Below are positions 1 through 9,751 of a DNA stretch of 64,000 bases, one piece after another. The position numbers and the translations under genes are program-made. Below the pieces are notes generated by a model, which saw only the letters and a list, made by a program, of their open reading frames with translations, had not been told where the DNA came from and did not search any database. Source of the stretch: Entoloma clypeatum (Eukaryota > Basidiomycota > Agaricomycetes > Agaricales > Entolomataceae); contig OY751489.1 of the NCBI GenBank assembly GCA_963565915.1, forward strand, positions 1,302,001-1,366,000. The letters run 5' to 3'. Positions within the stretch are counted from its first letter, which is position 1. Each line of letters opens with the position of its first letter.

Positions 1-98
1 CCAGGTACCAATACCTTCTTTTGATTGGCATTATTTGCAAAGTTATTTTGAAGGTATTCACAAAGTAGCAAACATTGAATCAGTTTTGTGAGGCACTG
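1..98. mobile_element. Terminal relic of a Tc1/mariner-type transposon
   Basis: The last ~60 bases (CAAAG...AAACATTGAATCA...CACTG) resemble the right terminus of the Tc1-like element at 10321-11929, though clearly diverged. The relic ends in CACTG followed by TA. Gypsy-2 has an uninterrupted TA at the matching position (49910-49911), as expected for TA-targeted Tc1/mariner insertion into Gypsy-1. The rest of the transposon lies left of the window. Confidence 0.65.
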
Positions 99-223
99 TA
101 GGTGGTCAGTGCATGTGAACTGCATCATGTGATGTGTTGGTTGAAAATACTGTCCGAGTGGTTCTTTCTTCTTGTTCCCCCCATTCTCTTTTCATTTCAA
201 AACTCTTCCGAAAAAACCTCAAT

Positions 224-1105
224 ATGTCAGCAACCGATTTTCAAAAGGAGATGGAGGCGCTGCAGGCTAAGCTCACAGAGGTGGAGGCGAAGAAGTGAGC
301 AGTGGAGGAGGAGGCTGCAAGGAAGGCTGAGGAGGAGCAGAGAGCGGAGAAAGAGAGGGCTGCGGAGGCGGCGCGGTTAGCAGAGGAGATGCGGGTAGCG
401 GAGGAGATGCGTCGGGCATTGGAGCTGGTGGCTCAGAAGAGGGCCGATGAAGTGGCCACTGCGCAAGGCGCGTTGAGCAAGGGGTCAGGGGGGCCGCAGG
501 CAGAGAAGAAGAAGAAGGTGACAAAGAAAAGAAAGGTAGAGGAGGTGATGGCGACGGTCGGAGAGGGGTCAGGAGTCGGGGTTGGGGTTGGCGCCTGTGA
601 TAGGTGCATTGTGAAGGGCGTCGAATGCGAACACGATGAGTAAGTTCTTCTTTGGTTCGTCTCTTCTGTTTTAACCTTTTGTTTTAGGAATAAGTTGTCC
701 TACAAGGGTTGTGTCAAGAGTGGGTCGGAGGACACCGTCTTGGGTGTCCTCAAGATGATACTGGCGGAGACGAGGCAGGTGAGGCGACTGCTACCAGCAG
801 TCGAAGGCTTGGTGAACACCGAGTATCAACGCAAGTCGCCGGAGGTGTCGGAGGAAGGGTCGGAGTCGGAGATGGATACAAGGGAGGAGATGCATGAGTT
901 AAGGCTGGAGATGCATGAGTTAAGGCTGGAGAAGAGGATTGCGAGGAGGATAAGGAAGGATCTTGTGAATAGGAAGAGGTTGGAGTTGCCAGAGCTGTCG
1001 GACGATTCTGACATGTCGATTTCGGAGCCGTCGGAGAAGGCGGAGGAGGAGGAGGAGTCAGACAAGGAGGAGGGTCCGTCAAACAAGAAACAACATACTA
1101 AGTAG
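224..1105 (+). pseudogene. Antisense accessory gene of Gypsy-1 (coiled coil, NLS, Zn2Cys6), broken copy
   Basis: The gene starts at ATG 224 (MSATDFQKEMEAL) and runs opposite to gag-pol. It encodes a long Ala/Glu/Lys/Arg-rich, coiled-coil-like segment and a basic KKKKVTKKRK stretch. Then comes CDRC-x6-C, an intron of about 50 bases beginning GTAAGT near 641, and the second half of a Zn2Cys6-like cluster with an acidic C-terminus ending KKQHTK. Two lesions are visible. TGA at 296-298 replaces a CGA codon seen in Gypsy-2, and the fourth cluster cysteine is Tyr (TAC for TGC). Both are G:C-to-A:T changes. An inferred in-frame region continues to the stop at about 1105. It is probably nonfunctional here, but it preserves the reading frame through a G-run that is frameshifted in the Gypsy-2 copy. 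Confidence 0.75.
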
Positions 1106-1134
1106 ATAGTAATAGTACTTGTTTTTCTTGTTTG

Positions 1135-1583
1135 AGAGCGATGTGAGTGGACCCGGTTTGTCGGGATAAGCGGAATGAAAGTCGGAGACAAGCTCGGAGG
1201 CGTTTTCCAGTTCATTGGCTGGTAGCCAAGAGAATTCTTCATCAGTGTTTTCATATCCTAACCAACGGATGAAATATAGTAGCTTGCAGCTACGTTGTCA
1301 GTCGATCTTTGAGTCAACAATTTCAGCAATCTCGTACTCAAGTTCTCCATCAATGTCAATCGGAGGAGGCAGAGGTTGGGTCCGATTCAGAATGGTGTTT
1401 GGAGTTGCGGGTTCAAGCATGGAGACGTGGTAGACGGGGTGAACTCCGCGGAATGTGTCGGGGAGTTGGAGGGTAAAGGAGTGTGTGCCGGGTTGTGCAA
1501 TGATCTCATATGGTCCCAAGCACTTTTCTGAGAGTTTCTTGGATGGGCGTGTTGTGTGGAAGAACTATGCTTTGACAAAAACC
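1135..1583 (-). pseudogene. Gypsy-1 integrase C-terminus with chromodomain
   Basis: Minus-strand translation gives the post-core integrase region (LGPYEIIAQPGTHSFTL, HPVYHVSMLEPA) followed by a chromodomain-like segment (EYEIAEIVDSKID ... LLYFVRWLGYENTDEEFSW). That places the element among chromoviruses, whose integrase chromodomain can direct insertion to marked chromatin. The frame is broken around 1260-1300 relative to Gypsy-2. The stop used in Gypsy-2 is changed, so the frame would run on past it. The LINE insertion at 1584 separates this part from the integrase core at 6.7-7.3 kb. Confidence 0.8.
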
Positions 1584-3550
1584 CAAGGCTGCCCCCTCTC
1601 CATGCTCCTCTACGCCTTCTACAATGCCCCACTCATCCAGCTAGCCCTCTGGAAACACGAAATGTCCCTGGGTTTTGTTGACGACTCCATGGTGCTGGCG
1701 GTTGTGGACACTCTCGAAGACTCACACGCCATGATCAGGGACATGATGGAATGCCCAGATGGAGGCTTTGCCTGGTCCTCCTCACACAACTCCCTGTTCG
1801 AGTTATCCAAGCTCGCCCTCATGAACTTCCCTCGCACTCTCCATGATCACGCACCAGCTGACCTGATCCTTTCTAGGCCCAACCAAGATGGCTCGCTCAC
1901 GACACAAACCATCAAGACTGTCCCCACCTACAAGTACCTCGGGGTCATCTTCAACTCAAAACTTCGGTGGACCGCCCACCATCACAAGGTGTCTGCCAAC
2001 GCGGCCTGGTGGACCAACAAAGTATCCTGACTCTCCAAGTTATCGGGAGGTATGCCGGCACACCGGATCTGCCAACTATACAACACAGTAGCCATCCCCG
2101 CCTTCCCCTATGCAGCAGATGTCTGGTACACCAGGATCCACCTCTCTCTCTCTGGCAAGAAACATACGGGTTCAATCGCCATCACCAGCAAATTAGCCCC
2201 AGCCCAACGACGAGCAGCCAGACTCATCACGGGAGCCCTAAGCACTACAGCGGGCAACACTCTGGACGCACATGCTAACCTCCTCCCTGTAGACCTACTC
2301 CTCAACAAAGTCCTCCACCGTGCCATGCTCCGTCTTGCCTCACTCCCTCCCACTCACCCTCTCCACGCCCCAGTCCGCAGGGCCGCCAGACGCTTCGTTC
2401 ACAGACACAGATCCCCTCTACACAACCTCTTTGCCGACCTGGACTGCGACCCTTCACTCCTGGAACAAATCTCTCCAACCCACCGTTGACTGAACTACAC
2501 CCCGTCCTTCACCACCCACATTCCCGACAACAAACTATCAGCCCTTACAGCAGCCGAGGACAACCACCACAAGGCCCGTGTGACGGTTTACTGTGATGGT
2601 TCAGGCGCCGAAGGCAAAATCGGGGCATCCGCAGTACTCTACATCAACACCGTCGAAACCCAACACCTTCAATACCACCTAGGCCCAGCCTCATGCTCGC
2701 TCTCCACATGCTGACCACCCTCCAGACCCCCCTTCACACCTACATCGCCATAGGCACGGACAGCCAAGCAGCCATATGCGCCCTCAACAACCAACGACCC
2801 CACCCAGCCCACCACCTCTTAGACCGCGTCCACGACGCTGCAGAAAGGCTCCACGCTGCCCAATACAGACGGAAAGGTAACCAAAACCCTATCCGAACCA
2901 TGAGCAAAGGTAAGCGCCCTGCAAAAGATGCGGTCGACCTCCAAATACACTGGACGCCTGGACACATCGGATTCACACCGAATGATCGGGCAGACGAGCT
3001 AGCCAATCAAGCTGCTCAGGGAACCTCGAGCACGCCCCCCCTCCTCCCATCCTTCCTCAGAAGAAAACCCCTCCCCAACAGCCTGACCGCCCTTCGCCAA
3101 ACCCACCTTGCCACTCTCAAGTCCCAATGGACCTGCCGCTGGAGATCTTCCCCTTGCTTCCCCTCCACGAACACCATAGACAAGTCACTCCCATCGGGGA
3201 AATACCTGAAACTCATCGCCAACCTCGATCGCCGGCAGTCAGCGATCCTCACCCAGCTCCGGACAGGCCACTCCCCACTCAACCAACACCTCTTCTGCAT
3301 TTGCCGATCAGAAACCCCTTCCTGCCCCCACTGCCACGGACTGGTCCCCGAGACGGTCCACCACTTCCTCATAGCCTGTCCATGCTACCAACGCGAGAGA
3401 CACATACTGAGACGCAAACTGTTACGCAAAGCTGAGTCCACCTCCTTCCTCCTATCAGATCCTTCTGCTCTCAAGCCCCTCCTCGACTACATCCAGTCCT
3501 CAAAACATTTCGCTTCCCCTACCACCCAAGCTCTCCAAACAGCCCGCTAA
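1584..3550 (+). pseudogene. LINE RT-RNase H polyprotein, partial and broken
   Basis: The RT palm appears at once (QGCPLSMLLY, then GFVDDS with the catalytic FVDD). After TGA at 2028-2030 (consistent with CGA-to-TGA) the same frame continues to 2489 (AQRRAARLITGAL). An RNase H domain follows in pieces: VYCDGSGAEGKIGASA near 2590, GTDSQAAI near 2757 and WTPGHIGFTPNDRADELA near 2950. A terminal CxxC...H...C finger (CPHCHG ... HHFLIACPCY) lies near 3330-3390. At least two stops or frame changes interrupt it between 2490 and 2690. All sequence upstream of the RT palm, including ORF1 and endonuclease, is absent. Confidence 0.8.
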
Positions 3551-3992
3551 CGCCCGACACCCCCCCTCATCCTGCCCCCCGACCCCCCCCTACCGACTTA
3601 TACCCCTCACTAATCCCCCTCCCCCCCAACCGGTAGGCACCCATCATGGTTGCCCATACCCCCTCCGCTCAGCGGACCTGTAGCATGCCCCACGAGCCAC
3701 CTCACACATATGTATTGTCACGTTTTTCTCAGGAGTTAACAGGGGAGCGTGGCCTAAAACGGTGGAGGACAAGCCGGCCTGTTCATTCTCCGCTGCCTCA
3801 TCAGTGGGGGGACACGGCATTTCGTGGCTCTCGTAGTTCTATCACACGAATCACGCAGGGTTGATCAGAGCGTCGACTTAACACACCACCCAAGCCTTGC
3901 TCACCCACTTACCTACCTGTCTGCATGTAATGTGTAGCATAGGAACTCAGTTCCTCCAGCACAATAAACTTGATTCAAAAAAAAAAAAAAAA
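1584..3992 (+). mobile_element. 5'-truncated LINE (Tad1-like) inserted in Gypsy-1
   Basis: The insertion starts abruptly inside an RT domain, carries RNase H and a zinc-finger tail, and ends with AATAAA (3962-3967) plus 16 A residues (3977-3992). Comparison with Gypsy-2 places the junctions at 1583/1584 and 3992/3993. It also shows that 31 bp of target (Gypsy-2 51442-51472) are missing, so this insertion made a target-site deletion instead of a duplication. RT plus RNase H without an LTR fits the fungal Tad1/I-type lineage. Bases 3551-3976 are its C-rich 3' UTR with no other gene. Confidence 0.85.
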
Positions 3993-4015
3993 TCTGATTG
4001 TTGTCAGAGGACTTT

Positions 4016-4325
4016 TGTTGAAACTTTTCCATCACGTAGATTAGATTAGATTAGATTATATCACGTGACCTTTACACATCTTCGATTACATACTTATTTG
4101 GTTGGTACAAACAGTAGTACGGTATATAAGACCAGGAAACTGTCAATATCAACAAGTTGTCTCTTGACTCTTAACCGCCTCCATCGCTCTTACCAGCCTC
4201 AACCGCTCTCACCAGCCTCACCCTCTCCAATCTATGTAAGTGGTCAGAACGGTATCGTAGAGTACTTCCACTGTAGCCGGTTGCTTCAGTACACTTGCGG
4301 CTAGCGCCCAGGTGGAACTTCAACA
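4016..4325 (+). repeat. Copia-A1 5' LTR
   Basis: 310 bp, TG...CA bounded (TGTTGAAAC ... ACTTCAACA). It contains an early (AGATT)n run and a GGTATATAAG TATA-like box around 4120, the probable promoter. A short LTR-internal reading frame (4065-4304) recurs in every copy of this LTR and is not regarded as a gene. Confidence 0.93.
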
Positions 4326-4340
4326 GGTTATGGGCCCCGG
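4326..4340 (+). promoter_or_regulatory. Primer binding site matching the initiator tRNA-Met anticodon arm
   Basis: The bases immediately after the LTR read GGTTATGGGCCCCGG. The reverse complement contains GGGCCCATAACC, the anticodon stem-loop (CAU) of eukaryotic initiator tRNA-Met, not a tRNA 3' end. This resembles the half-tRNA priming known for Drosophila copia. The tRNA identity is inferred from conserved tRNA-iMet sequence, not from this genome. Confidence 0.7.
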
Positions 4341-4689
4341 ATAGCAGAGGGACCTGGGAAACGCTGGCAACAGCGAGTACCTGCCCACTCTACCCTGGTT
4401 GGCAAAGAACCGATCGAAAGATCTAGGTTCTGAGTCATACTTCTTCACATATGAACCTGGGAACGTCATTACGACAAGTACCTGTCATGAGACGTCCCTA
4501 AGGGGATTGACCTAGTACACTCTATGTGGAAACGTTGATCGCACCTTATACGTTTTTGACATATAAAGGGTTTTCCCGTGACCACTATTCCTAAAGGGAA
4601 TATGTCATAAGGAATCATTTAATTGTTTTCTTAAATCATATTCATAACACATCACTGATTGGGAACCCTTTCTTAGATTCATCTAAAAA

Positions 4690-6096
4690 ATGTCTACCTC
4701 TCGCTCCGCCCTCGACTCCATCGCCATCTTCGACGGCATCGACTACCAGAGTTGGGCCGAAAAAATGAAGTCATACCTTCTCCATCAAGGAGTCTGGCGC
4801 CTCGTATCCGGCGACATTGAGCACCCCGACATCAAGGACTTTACGGTCACGGTCTCCACCCCTGCATCAGCCACTTCGACATCTGCGACTCAACCTCCGG
4901 CGGTCACTATCACTGTCGACCATCCCGCCTTCGCCAAGGAAAAGAAGGCCTGGATCAGAGACGACGACATGGCTCAGGGTTCCATCCGTCTCAAAGTCTC
5001 CGAAGCAATCAGGAGGCACATCAAGGACGCCTCAACCTCAAAGGAAGCTTGGACGACGTTGAAAGACGCGTATTCGAAGGTCTCCCCCGCCACCATCTTT
5101 GGCGACTTCAAGGCTGCTGCCTCCTTCAAGCTCTCGGGTCGCGACCCCGTACCGGAAATCGAGCGCCTCGGATCACTCTTCGCTCGCCTCAGCGACGCGA
5201 AGTTCATCGTGCCTGATCTGATGCAGGCTATGATCCTGGCGAGTGCCATCCCTGACGCTTGGTCGTCTCTCTCCACCGCCCTCTTCCAGGTCTACGACGC
5301 CGATGACTTCACATGGCAGGCCGTTGCCGACAGCATTGTATCGGAGTACAGGCGCAAGTATGCAATTGGGTCTACTCGGGCGTCCAACGAGCAGGCCCGG
5401 AAAATCTCCGGGACCAAGCGAAAGGGGCAAGACCCCAAATGGGAAAAGCAAACAGCGCCGAGTACCTCGCGTAACAATGCTGACGAGCAGCCTAACTCGA
5501 CCGACCCAAGTACCGCTTCTGAAAAGAAGAAGGGAAAGGGACGCTGGCGCAACCAGAAGAAGCGCGCCAACAACGCAGACAACGAGTCCGACCAAGCCGA
5601 GGAAATGGTCGAGTTCATCGCACCAGCCATTGAGCACATCCCTCGTCGTCCTGCTCCTTGTCCCCTTCCTCCTCGTCAACGTGCCCCTTGCCCTCTCCCT
5701 CCTCGTCATGCACCTACCTTCACCACTGTAACGGGCCGCGGGAAAACTACGAGTACCGCGCAGCCTGAATCAGAGAAAATGCAGTCTCTCCTGCAACGCA
5801 TGAACCCGCCTCCTTCTCAGTACACCGGGCTTCCCTCAGGAAAACCGTCTGTGTGGAAAAAGAATGAGAGGGTGCGAAGACTCGCCCGAGAGATCGGTGC
5901 TCAACCCTCTGGGTCAAACCTCCGTATCTTAGATACCATCATTCCTGACATCGACGAAAGGCCGGCTAAACAGCGTCGCGTAGCCCCGTCGATAGAAGAA
6001 TCGCTGAAAATGATGGACATCGACCAAGAACGAATGGGGCCGGATGTGTTTGAGGATGAGATAGAACTTGACGGTTCGTCGAAACCCTGTAACTGA
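4690..6096 (+). CDS. Copia Gag (468 aa), intact ORF
   Basis: Gag-like capsid protein starting MSTSRSALDSIAIFDG; WAEKMKSYLLHQGVW and the following helical region are typical of Copia Gag (UBN2/DUF4219-like) proteins. A basic, low-complexity C-terminal half (KRKGQDPKWEK, KKKGKGRW) could bind RNA; no CCHC knuckle is seen. Relative to Copia-A it has an extra Pro/Arg-rich block with a tandem APCPLPPR-type repeat near codons 320-340. The ORF ends shortly after the deletion junction, where the frame shifts out of the old RNase H frame and stops (KPCN). It may be expressed and supply or parasitise particles. Confidence 0.85.
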   Translation: MSTSRSALDSIAIFDGIDYQSWAEKMKSYLLHQGVWRLVSGDIEHPDIKDFTVTVSTPASATSTSATQPPAVTITVDHPAFAKEKKAWIRDDDMAQGSIRLKVSEAIRRHIKDASTSKEAWTTLKDAYSKVSPATIFGDFKAAASFKLSGRDPVPEIERLGSLFARLSDAKFIVPDLMQAMILASAIPDAWSSLSTALFQVYDADDFTWQAVADSIVSEYRRKYAIGSTRASNEQARKISGTKRKGQDPKWEKQTAPSTSRNNADEQPNSTDPSTASEKKKGKGRWRNQKKRANNADNESDQAEEMVEFIAPAIEHIPRRPAPCPLPPRQRAPCPLPPRHAPTFTTVTGRGKTTSTAQPESEKMQSLLQRMNPPPSQYTGLPSGKPSVWKKNERVRRLAREIGAQPSGSNLRILDTIIPDIDERPAKQRRVAPSIEESLKMMDIDQERMGPDVFEDEIELDGSSKPCN

Positions 6097-6339
6097 AAAG
6101 CGGTCCAAGCACATTGACGTGCGATTCCACTTCGTCAGAGAAAAAGTATCCGAAGGCATCATTACGGTCGAATTCATCGAAGGAGTGAATAACCCTGCAG
6201 ACCTTTTAACTAAGAATCTGGGGAAAGTCCTCTTTAGCAAGTTTATCCCGTACTTTGGATTACTTAAAAACTAGACGAAAGAGTACCTATATGGGAAAAA
6301 GTAAGATGTATTTAGAAGTATGTACTAAATATGGGGGGG

Positions 6340-6649
6340 TGTTGAAACTTTTCCATCACGTAGATTAGATTAGATTAGATTATATCACGTGACCTTTACA
6401 CATCTTCGATTACATACTTATTTGGTTGGTACAAACAGTAGTACGGTATATAAGACCAGGAAACTGTCAATATCAACAAGTTGTCTCTTGACTCTTAACC
6501 GCCTCCATCGCTCTTACCAGCCTCAACCGCTCTCACCAGCCTCACCCTCTCCAATCTATGTAAGTGGTCAGAACGGTATCGTAGAGTACTTCCACTGTAG
6601 CCGGTTGCTTCAGTACACTTGCGGCTAGCGCCCAGGTGGAACTTCAACA
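6340..6649 (+). repeat. Copia-A1 3' LTR
   Basis: 310 bp, identical by eye to 4016-4325, preceded by an ATGGGGGGG polypurine tract. The identity implies very recent insertion. Confidence 0.93.
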
Positions 6650-6654
6650 ACTTT

Positions 6655-7388
6655 TGGTAACGTCGTTGAGCGTCGGAGATGGTGGATTTCAGTTCTTGGT
6701 GAAGTTCGTCTAAGTCGGTCACGAAGGATCGGGCTCGGGAAGAGGCAAGGTCTTGTTCCGGGTGAACAGTAATGTTTGGATGGTAACCCTTGTTAGCAAA
6801 GAAGGGAGATATGCCAGTGGTAGCACTAGGTGCATTGTTGTACGCGAACTCCACAATCGGAAGGAGAGCGGACCAGTTGTCCTGTTGGTAGTTGCAGAAT
6901 ATCTGCAAGTACTGTTCGAGGGTCTGGTTAGTGCATTTGGTTTGGCATTGCCTTCGGGGTGGTAACCGGAGGTGAAGTGGAGGGTCATGTTTAGAGCCTT
7001 TCCGAGAGATCGGAAGAATCGGGAGACAAATTCGGGGCCGCGGTCAGAGGTGACATGTTCGGGGACGCCATGTTTAGAGAAGACATGCAATACGAAGAGT
7101 ACAGCAAGGTCTTCAGAGGTGCAGTGAATGGTTGTTGGAATGAAGATACTTTGCTTTGTTAATCAGTCAACGATAACGAGGATGGAGTCAAAGTTGTCAG
7201 AGGTCGGAAGGGTCTCAATGAAATCCATTGAGATAGAATTCCAAGGACGTTCGGGGATCGGGAGCTGTTTGAGTAGGCTGTAAGGCTTGTGTCTTTGTGG
7301 CTTCGATCACATGCAAGTGGTACATGACTTGCAATAGTGTTTGACGAAATCTTGTATTCCCGGCCAGGTATAATTGCGCTGAATGAGA
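6655..7388 (-). pseudogene. Gypsy-1 integrase core, frameshifted
   Basis: Minus-strand segments encode the integrase zinc region (YTWPGIQDFVKHYCKSCTTC near 7310-7370), the first catalytic region around 7150-7250, then VPEHVTSDRGPEF near 7030-7075 with the second Asp. Near 6945 the motif that should hold the catalytic Glu is frameshifted by one base and reads as Lys/Asn codons. The downstream part (YQQDNWSALLPIVEFAYNNAPSATTG) continues in another frame. Gypsy-2 lacks 146 bp of just this region (6901-7046 here). Catalytically dead. Confidence 0.8.
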
Positions 7389-9231
7389 CTAATGGAGATA
7401 TGCGGCTGCATTGACCATGGTAATCTGTGGCGGGTCAGAGGTGTTTGGAGTGAGCAGATTGGAGGTGCCCATCGGAGAGGGCGGACACTGCAGAGGTGGC
7501 GGAGCTGCCTCAGCAGTCGATGTCGGAGTTGGACTCGGAGTGTCGGGTAACATAGAATGGAATAAGATACTGCCCAATACCCAGTCAATCAACAGATTGT
7601 AGCAGGTGAGCCAGTTGTGTCCTAGAACCAAATTACAAGACGAATCAAGGGTTGTCACATAAAATGTGATGGTCAGAAGTTCACTGGAAGGAAATCGGAG
7701 AGGAAGATCGATAGATTGCATGATATAAGTATTTGAAGAACCGTCAAAAAGTTTCAAAACCATAGGTGAAGGAATCGGAGTCGGAGATAAGTTGAAAGAA
7801 GAAATAAATCTGGTATCTGCGAAGCAATGTGTAGAACCAGAATCAATAAGAGTCTTTATCGGAAGAGAATCGGAAAAAGTTGGAGATATCAAATCAATAC
7901 ATAGAGAGTTCAGATTTGAGAGAGCGGACAAATTGAGTCGGAGGGTTTCCAAAGGTGCACGAAAGGAGTCAACGCAATCCCCAGTACATGCTGGAATCTG
8001 AGGACTGCTTACTATTTTTTTGACTCAGTTGTCTTTTCCGATTTGTCCTCAGCTTGGGCCGCGCGGGCCTTTGCTTTGGCATTAGAAGACGACTTCTTTG
8101 AGCAGTCGGATGCCCGATGACCCACGTTGCCGCAAAACATGCATAAATTATTGTCAAATTGTCGTTGGCGTTCTTGGGGAGTTAATTTCCCGTCTTTGCC
8201 AAGTTTGTCGGAGAGAGCAGATTTTGGGGAGGTGGATGACGATTTTTGTTGTTGTTGTAGTTGGGTTTAGACGATGAGGAGTTGTTGTTGGAGGATGATG
8301 AAGTGGGGGTCTGTTTTTTGTCGGATTTGTTGGATTTGTCGGACTTCGGAGTAGATTTGTCGGAGGAGCGCGATTTCTCGCGTTGACGTTCCCAGTAGCG
8401 AGCATCAATGTTATGGGCGATTACTTTCTACTCGGCGAGAGTCTTTGGTTTGGGAAAAGTCCCCAAAACGTCCTTGATGCGTTCCGCTAAACCAGTATAG
8501 TACCGATATCGGAGCGCGCCATCATCCCACTGCGTGCGAGCGGAAAGACGTTTGAAGTCCATGTTGTAACATAGGATCTTCTGATTGTCGCGCATCCAAA
8601 GGTGATCCAGGCTATCCTCTGCTTCTCCGGTCAGATCGATAGGTCTGAATTCAGATCGGAGGATGTGCACAAAGGCAGACCAGTCATCCAACCAGACAGA
8701 GTTGTTGTCGGACTCTCCCAAGAGGGTGGGCTCAAAACATTCGAGCGCGGTTCCTCAGAGGTACGACAGAGCGAAACTGACTTTGTTATCATCGTCATCA
8801 AAGGCGGGGTTGTTTCGGAAATATAGTGTGCATTGTGCAAGGAAACTGGTGAGTTTCTGAGAGTTGGAACCGTCAAAAGTGTCAGGTTCCTTCAACTTCT
8901 TTTTTGGAGTCTTTGGAGTCTCTCTACGTCGGAGCTCCTGCGTCATAAGCATAATTGCTTCGGTGAGGTTTGGAGTTTGCTCGCGACGGAAAGGATTGTT
9001 GTCATCGAAAGAAGAAGTCGGAGATTTGTGGGAATGACGGGATCCTTCAGAGATTGGAGGTCCCAATGTCTGAGGTGTTCAGGGACGTGGTGTTGGAGAT
9101 ATGGGGTCAGGTTTGGGTTCTGCGGAAAGATCTTGGAACGTATGTAGAAATGACGCCCTGGTGTCCTGCAGGTTTGAAGCTTCTGCCACGGCTGCTGCTG
9201 CGTGGGAGTTCTGAGTGGTGTGGGCTGCCAT
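7389..9231 (-). pseudogene. Gypsy-1 gag and protease region
   Basis: From ATG 9231 on the minus strand a Gag-like protein is encoded in several frames. It includes a helical capsid-like part (GSNSQKLTSFLAQCTLYFRN near 8850) and a CCHC zinc knuckle (CGNVGH type, near 8120). Downstream is a retropepsin with [16 protein letters not shown] near 7840 (active-site DSG). The segment ends at the deletion junction near 7389. Two features are shared with Gypsy-2: an in-frame TAG right after LAE (near 8431), and a frame change in the CAA-rich stretch before the knuckle. Confidence 0.8.
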
Positions 9232-9277
9232 AACTGGAATTTGAAATATGGATAAGCGAGTGGCAGTTTGAATATAC

Positions 9278-9751
9278 TGTTAAGAACTGATTGACAAAAA
9301 ACGTCGGAGCTACGTCGGACGTGTCGGAGGGTCGGAGGGTGGTTGGAGCACGTGCGACGTAGGGGCAAGGACTTGGCTTCAACTTGTGTGTTGCGCCCTT
9401 GCTAATATGTTGGTGTCCTTATTTTGGAGGATTGGAGGTTGGACTCAAGTTAAGAGTCGGAAAGAGGACGGGAGGTAACATGTCGAATCTAAGTTGATAT
9501 TCAAACTGAAGCTAATACATGATTCTACATAAGTTTAAATACTATGTTGGAGGACGTGTGGCTTCGTCAGAGTCGGATAACAAGTGGCTGTTGGAGATTC
9601 TTAATATAAGTAAAATGGTCAGATATAAGTAATGTACATAGTAACGAGATTCATAACAGTAAGTATGCATAATAAGTATTAGTCAAAATGTCGGAGGTGT
9701 CAGAGGTGTCGGGATTGGTCGGAAATTGTCAGAATTGATCAGAATGTAACA
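9278..9751 (-). repeat. Gypsy-1 5' LTR
   Basis: 474 bp, TG...CA on the plus strand (TGTTAAGAACTGATTG ... GAATGTAACA), homologous throughout to the Gypsy-2 LTRs. Many TCGG motifs of Gypsy-2 read TCAG or TTGG here, as in the last 40 bases. The flanking TSD cannot be tested because the partner LTR is outside the window. Confidence 0.9.

Larger units (their letters stand above)
4016..6649 (+). mobile_element. Copia-A1: internally deleted, gag-only Ty1/Copia element
   Basis: Two 310-bp LTRs (4016-4325, 6340-6649) are identical as far as can be read by eye. A perfect 5-bp TSD ACTTT flanks them (4011-4015 and 6650-6654), inside Gypsy-1. Inside are a PBS, an intact gag ORF and the last RNase H coding stretch. 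A single junction at about 6080 removes what corresponds to Copia-A 14921-18127, about 3.2 kb covering protease, integrase and most of RT/RNase H. A polypurine tract (7 G) precedes the 3' LTR. Very recent, and dependent on relatives such as Copia-A for enzymes. Confidence 0.95.
99..9751 (-). mobile_element. Gypsy-1: degraded Ty3/Gypsy chromovirus with nested insertions
   Basis: This element is collinear with Gypsy-2 (49394-56280). Gag and pol are on the minus strand, and an antisense accessory gene lies on the plus strand at the 3' end. The 5' LTR is present at 9278-9751; the other LTR would lie left of the window. The interior is interrupted by a LINE (1584-3992) and Copia-A1 (4016-6649). 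About 1.8 kb spanning RT and RNase H is missing: near 7389 the sequence jumps between points equivalent to Gypsy-2 52085 and 53905. Compared with Gypsy-2, many TCG sites read TTG or TCA, so this copy looks older or more heavily CpG-mutated. It cannot be autonomous. Confidence 0.9.

Noticed and set aside
273..524. Proline/serine-rich minus-strand frame opposite the accessory gene
   Set aside because: It is the antisense shadow of the Ala/Glu/Lys-rich coiled coil.
4065..4304. 79-codon frame inside Copia-A1 LTR, repeated at 6389-6628 and similar in other LTRs
   Set aside because: It recurs only because the LTR recurs; no protein-like features, and it overlaps promoter sequence.
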